The position numbers and the translations under genes were made by a program. Source: a virus. Taken from it: a DNA stretch of 25,347 nt. The notes below the pieces were generated by a model. It worked only from the letters and a program-made list of their open reading frames with translations. It was not told the DNA's origin and made no database searches. Positions 23,234 to 25,347 of this stretch are shown piece by piece (position 1 is the first letter of the stretch; each line of letters starts with the position of its first letter). The stretch lies in the IMG/VR virus record IMGVR_UViG_3300037189_001491, positions 1 to 25,347 of that record; one strand, given 5' to 3'.

Positions 23234-25347
23234 ATGTCAATTCAGACAGATCTGAGCACTTCGCCATACTTTGACGACTATAACGAACAAAAAGATTTCT
23301 ACAAGATTCTTTTTCGTCCAGGTGTTGCGGTTCAGGCACGGGAACTAAATCAGCTTCAGACTCTTCTTCAGAAGCAGATCGAGCGATTCGGAAATAATAT
23401 CTTCAAGCAAGGTACTATTATTGACGGCTGTAGCATCGCTTATCATTCTGATATGAAATATGTTAAGATTCGTGATATTCAGACAGATTCTGTGCCTGTT
23501 AATGTAGAATCTTATAAGGGGTATAGAATAAAAAATAGCAATAATATCACGCCTTTAGAAGCGTCTATCATTGAAACTGCTATAGGTTTTGAATCTACTA
23601 GACCAGATCTTAATACTCTATTCGTAAGATATATAAACTCCGGCACTAAGACAGGCGGTCCTGCTGAAGGTCAGTCTACTTTTGAACCTAACGAAATCCT
23701 AACAGTCTATAGTCCAGATAATAAAATTGAAAAGATTAATATTAATGAAAAATCTTCTGGTTTTTCATCTACTGATAGTGTTGTCGTTCTAAGCGCTATT
23801 GCTGTACAAAATACAACAGGAGGCACAGCTTTTGCCAACAATTTCTCTGTTGGTAATTATCTATCAGATGGTACAGCAAACGTACAGATTACAGGCATAG
23901 ACACAGTTTCGGTGCCTAATACTGTAGTGCTGAAAATTACACCTAGAGCAGTGGACCTGAAAGCAGCAGATTATTCTAAGTGGGCGTTATCTGTAGGCAA
24001 TACAGTGAGAGCACCTACTTCCAGTCCTGCTATAATTGTTAATCAGATAGGTTCCGGGGCTTCTGCTACGTTAACCACATCTGCGCTGGGTAGAGTCGAA
24101 AACATTAATGTTGTTAATTCCGGTTCTGGTTACACAGTATTACCTAACATTTCTATCGTTTCCCCTAGTGCTTCAGTAAACCAGATTCAGTTATTCTCAG
24201 CCACCGCACAGAATTACTTGACTAATATCACTGTTGCTAGTGAACAGTTTACACCAATAGGTAATACATATGCTATCACAGTTAGCGAAGGTATTATTTA
24301 CCAGAAGGGGTATTTCTCTCGTGTAAAAGAAAACCTAGTTATTGTAGAAAAATACAATAATATGCCAGATCTAAAATCTGTAGGTTTCGAAACTGTTGAA
24401 ACTATTATTACATCTAATGATGATGATTCCTTGTTGGATAACGCAACCGGTGCACCTAACTATACCGCACCAGGCGCTAACCGCCTACAACTAATGCCTA
24501 ATCTAGTTGTTCTTGACAAAGCAGAGGCAGATAGAAGATCCGACTGGCTTTATATCATAGAATTTAATAACGGTCAACCATATAAGCAAAACACACAAAC
24601 TGTTTATAATAAGATCGGCAATTATGTTGCACAGCGTCAATATGAAACAGCGGGCAACTTTGTATTAAACCCATTTTTACTTAATACAAAGAACGCTAGT
24701 TCATTTGTTGATGAAGCTACCAAGTTTAATATTGTGATCGATCCTGGCACGGGGTATATTAATGGCACCCGTGTAGAAACTCTTAATAACTACGAACAGT
24801 CTGTTAATAAGGGTACAGATACACAGAAGGTAGAAAACGGCAATATCTCTATTAACTTTGGTAATTATGTTTACGTTAAAGAATACGCTGGTAATTTTAA
24901 CTTTAAAACAGGTGCCACCGTATACCTATATCCGACTGCGGGAACATATCTTACTTCTAAAGCAGGATCTGCGATAAGTGCTACCGGGTTGGGCTCTTAT
25001 GTAGGTAGAGCCCGTATTAGATCTGTAATTTATGATTCTGGCGTTCCAGGTTCTCCAGATTGTGTTTATCGTCTATATCTGTTTGATATCAACATGAACG
25101 CTGGCAAGAACTTCTCGGATGTAAAATCTATTTTCTACGATCAGGATACATACGCTATATGCGATGTTGTTCTAGAGAATGGCGTGGCAAATATTAAGGA
25201 TAATCAACTTTCAAGCCTTATCTATTATGCAGGTAATCCGGCTGTAGCTAATGTATCAGCTGTTTCTTATAATTATCGCACAGTTAACAATTATACAGTA
25301 TCTACAGGCGGTGTTATTACTATTGCGTTAGCTTCATCTGGTAGCGA
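23234..25347 (+). CDS. DUF4815-type virion structural protein (3' end beyond window)
   Basis: The frame opens at ATG 23234 and stays open to the window edge (704 codons), so the protein is incomplete. The N-terminus, STSPYFDDYNEQKDFYKILFRPG followed by AVQARELNQLQTLLQKQIERFGNNIFKQG (residues 9-63), is the DUF4815 signature found in tail and baseplate proteins of marine T4-like phages. Further on are an NSGSGYT turn (about 294), a SEGIIYQKGYF strand (about 354), and DPGTGYINGTRVE (about 504). It follows gp8 by five bases in the wedge operon. A role in the outer wedge or as an adaptor for fibres is likely by position, but none is demonstrated for the family here. Confidence 0.85.
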   Translation, partial: MSIQTDLSTSPYFDDYNEQKDFYKILFRPGVAVQARELNQLQTLLQKQIERFGNNIFKQGTIIDGCSIAYHSDMKYVKIRDIQTDSVPVNVESYKGYRIKNSNNITPLEASIIETAIGFESTRPDLNTLFVRYINSGTKTGGPAEGQSTFEPNEILTVYSPDNKIEKININEKSSGFSSTDSVVVLSAIAVQNTTGGTAFANNFSVGNYLSDGTANVQITGIDTVSVPNTVVLKITPRAVDLKAADYSKWALSVGNTVRAPTSSPAIIVNQIGSGASATLTTSALGRVENINVVNSGSGYTVLPNISIVSPSASVNQIQLFSATAQNYLTNITVASEQFTPIGNTYAITVSEGIIYQKGYFSRVKENLVIVEKYNNMPDLKSVGFETVETIITSNDDDSLLDNATGAPNYTAPGANRLQLMPNLVVLDKAEADRRSDWLYIIEFNNGQPYKQNTQTVYNKIGNYVAQRQYETAGNFVLNPFLLNTKNASSFVDEATKFNIVIDPGTGYINGTRVETLNNYEQSVNKGTDTQKVENGNISINFGNYVYVKEYAGNFNFKTGATVYLYPTAGTYLTSKAGSAISATGLGSYVGRARIRSVIYDSGVPGSPDCVYRLYLFDINMNAGKNFSDVKSIFYDQDTYAICDVVLENGVANIKDNQLSSLIYYAGNPAVANVSAVSYNYRTVNNYTVSTGGVITIALASSGS

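Noticed and set aside
1-25347. Prophage or mobile-element signatures, CRISPR arrays, restriction or defence genes
   Set aside because: None seen; the window is almost wholly lytic-phage structural and replication genes.

Overview
This is a block of virion-assembly genes from a T4-like myovirus (T4 superfamily). It carries recognisable counterparts of T4 gp33, gp59, gp32, gp26, gp54, gp4, gp48, gp53, gp27, gp5, gp25, gp6 and gp8, plus TATAAATA late-promoter boxes in the right gaps. The DNA is AT-rich. Several features (a gp32 without cysteines, a DUF4815-type protein after gp8, a short gp51-like peptide) resemble marine or otherwise divergent T4 relatives more than coliphage T4. The host cannot be read from the window; the SleB-type lysin and AT-rich genome would fit a Gram-negative, perhaps marine, host, but this is inference. 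No tRNA, CRISPR array, integrase or insertion sequence was seen.

Layout. (1) 1-325 is non-coding and full of hairpins. (2) 326-2733, rightward: a membrane-anchored SleB-type cell-wall hydrolase, the late-transcription coactivator gp33, the helicase loader gp59 and the ssDNA-binding protein gp32, ending in a strong bidirectional terminator. (3) 2785-9414, leftward: gp4, an unrecognised conserved-looking protein, a gp54-like tube protein, gp26, a gp51-like extension reached by apparent -1 frameshifting, and two large tail-interior proteins. The second of these carries GH73-like and M23 peptidoglycan-hydrolase domains. (4) 9415-9503 is a divergent promoter region with a 16-bp palindrome made of two head-to-head late promoter boxes. 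(5) 9504 to the end, rightward: a small unknown protein, gp48, gp53, gp27-like hub, gp5-like spike without lysozyme, a helical protein ending in two Ig-like domains, gp25, gp6, a gp7-position wedge protein, gp8 and an incomplete DUF4815 protein.

How it fits together. gp33 links the sliding clamp to host RNA polymerase carrying the gp55 sigma factor, so the window encodes both a late-transcription activator and targets of it. The leftward operon resembles the lambda G/GT-H tail module (chaperone, frameshifted chaperone, then tape measure). The rightward operon supplies the hub, spike and wedges. The wall-degrading activity that T4 builds into gp5 appears to have moved to the tail-interior protein at 2785-5085.

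The least expected observations are the gp26/gp51 frameshift site (T7 slippery run, 7-nt spacer, nested stem), the structured RNA candidate at the left edge, the possible stop readthrough after the gp54-like gene, and small beta-rich motifs shared among several wedge proteins.
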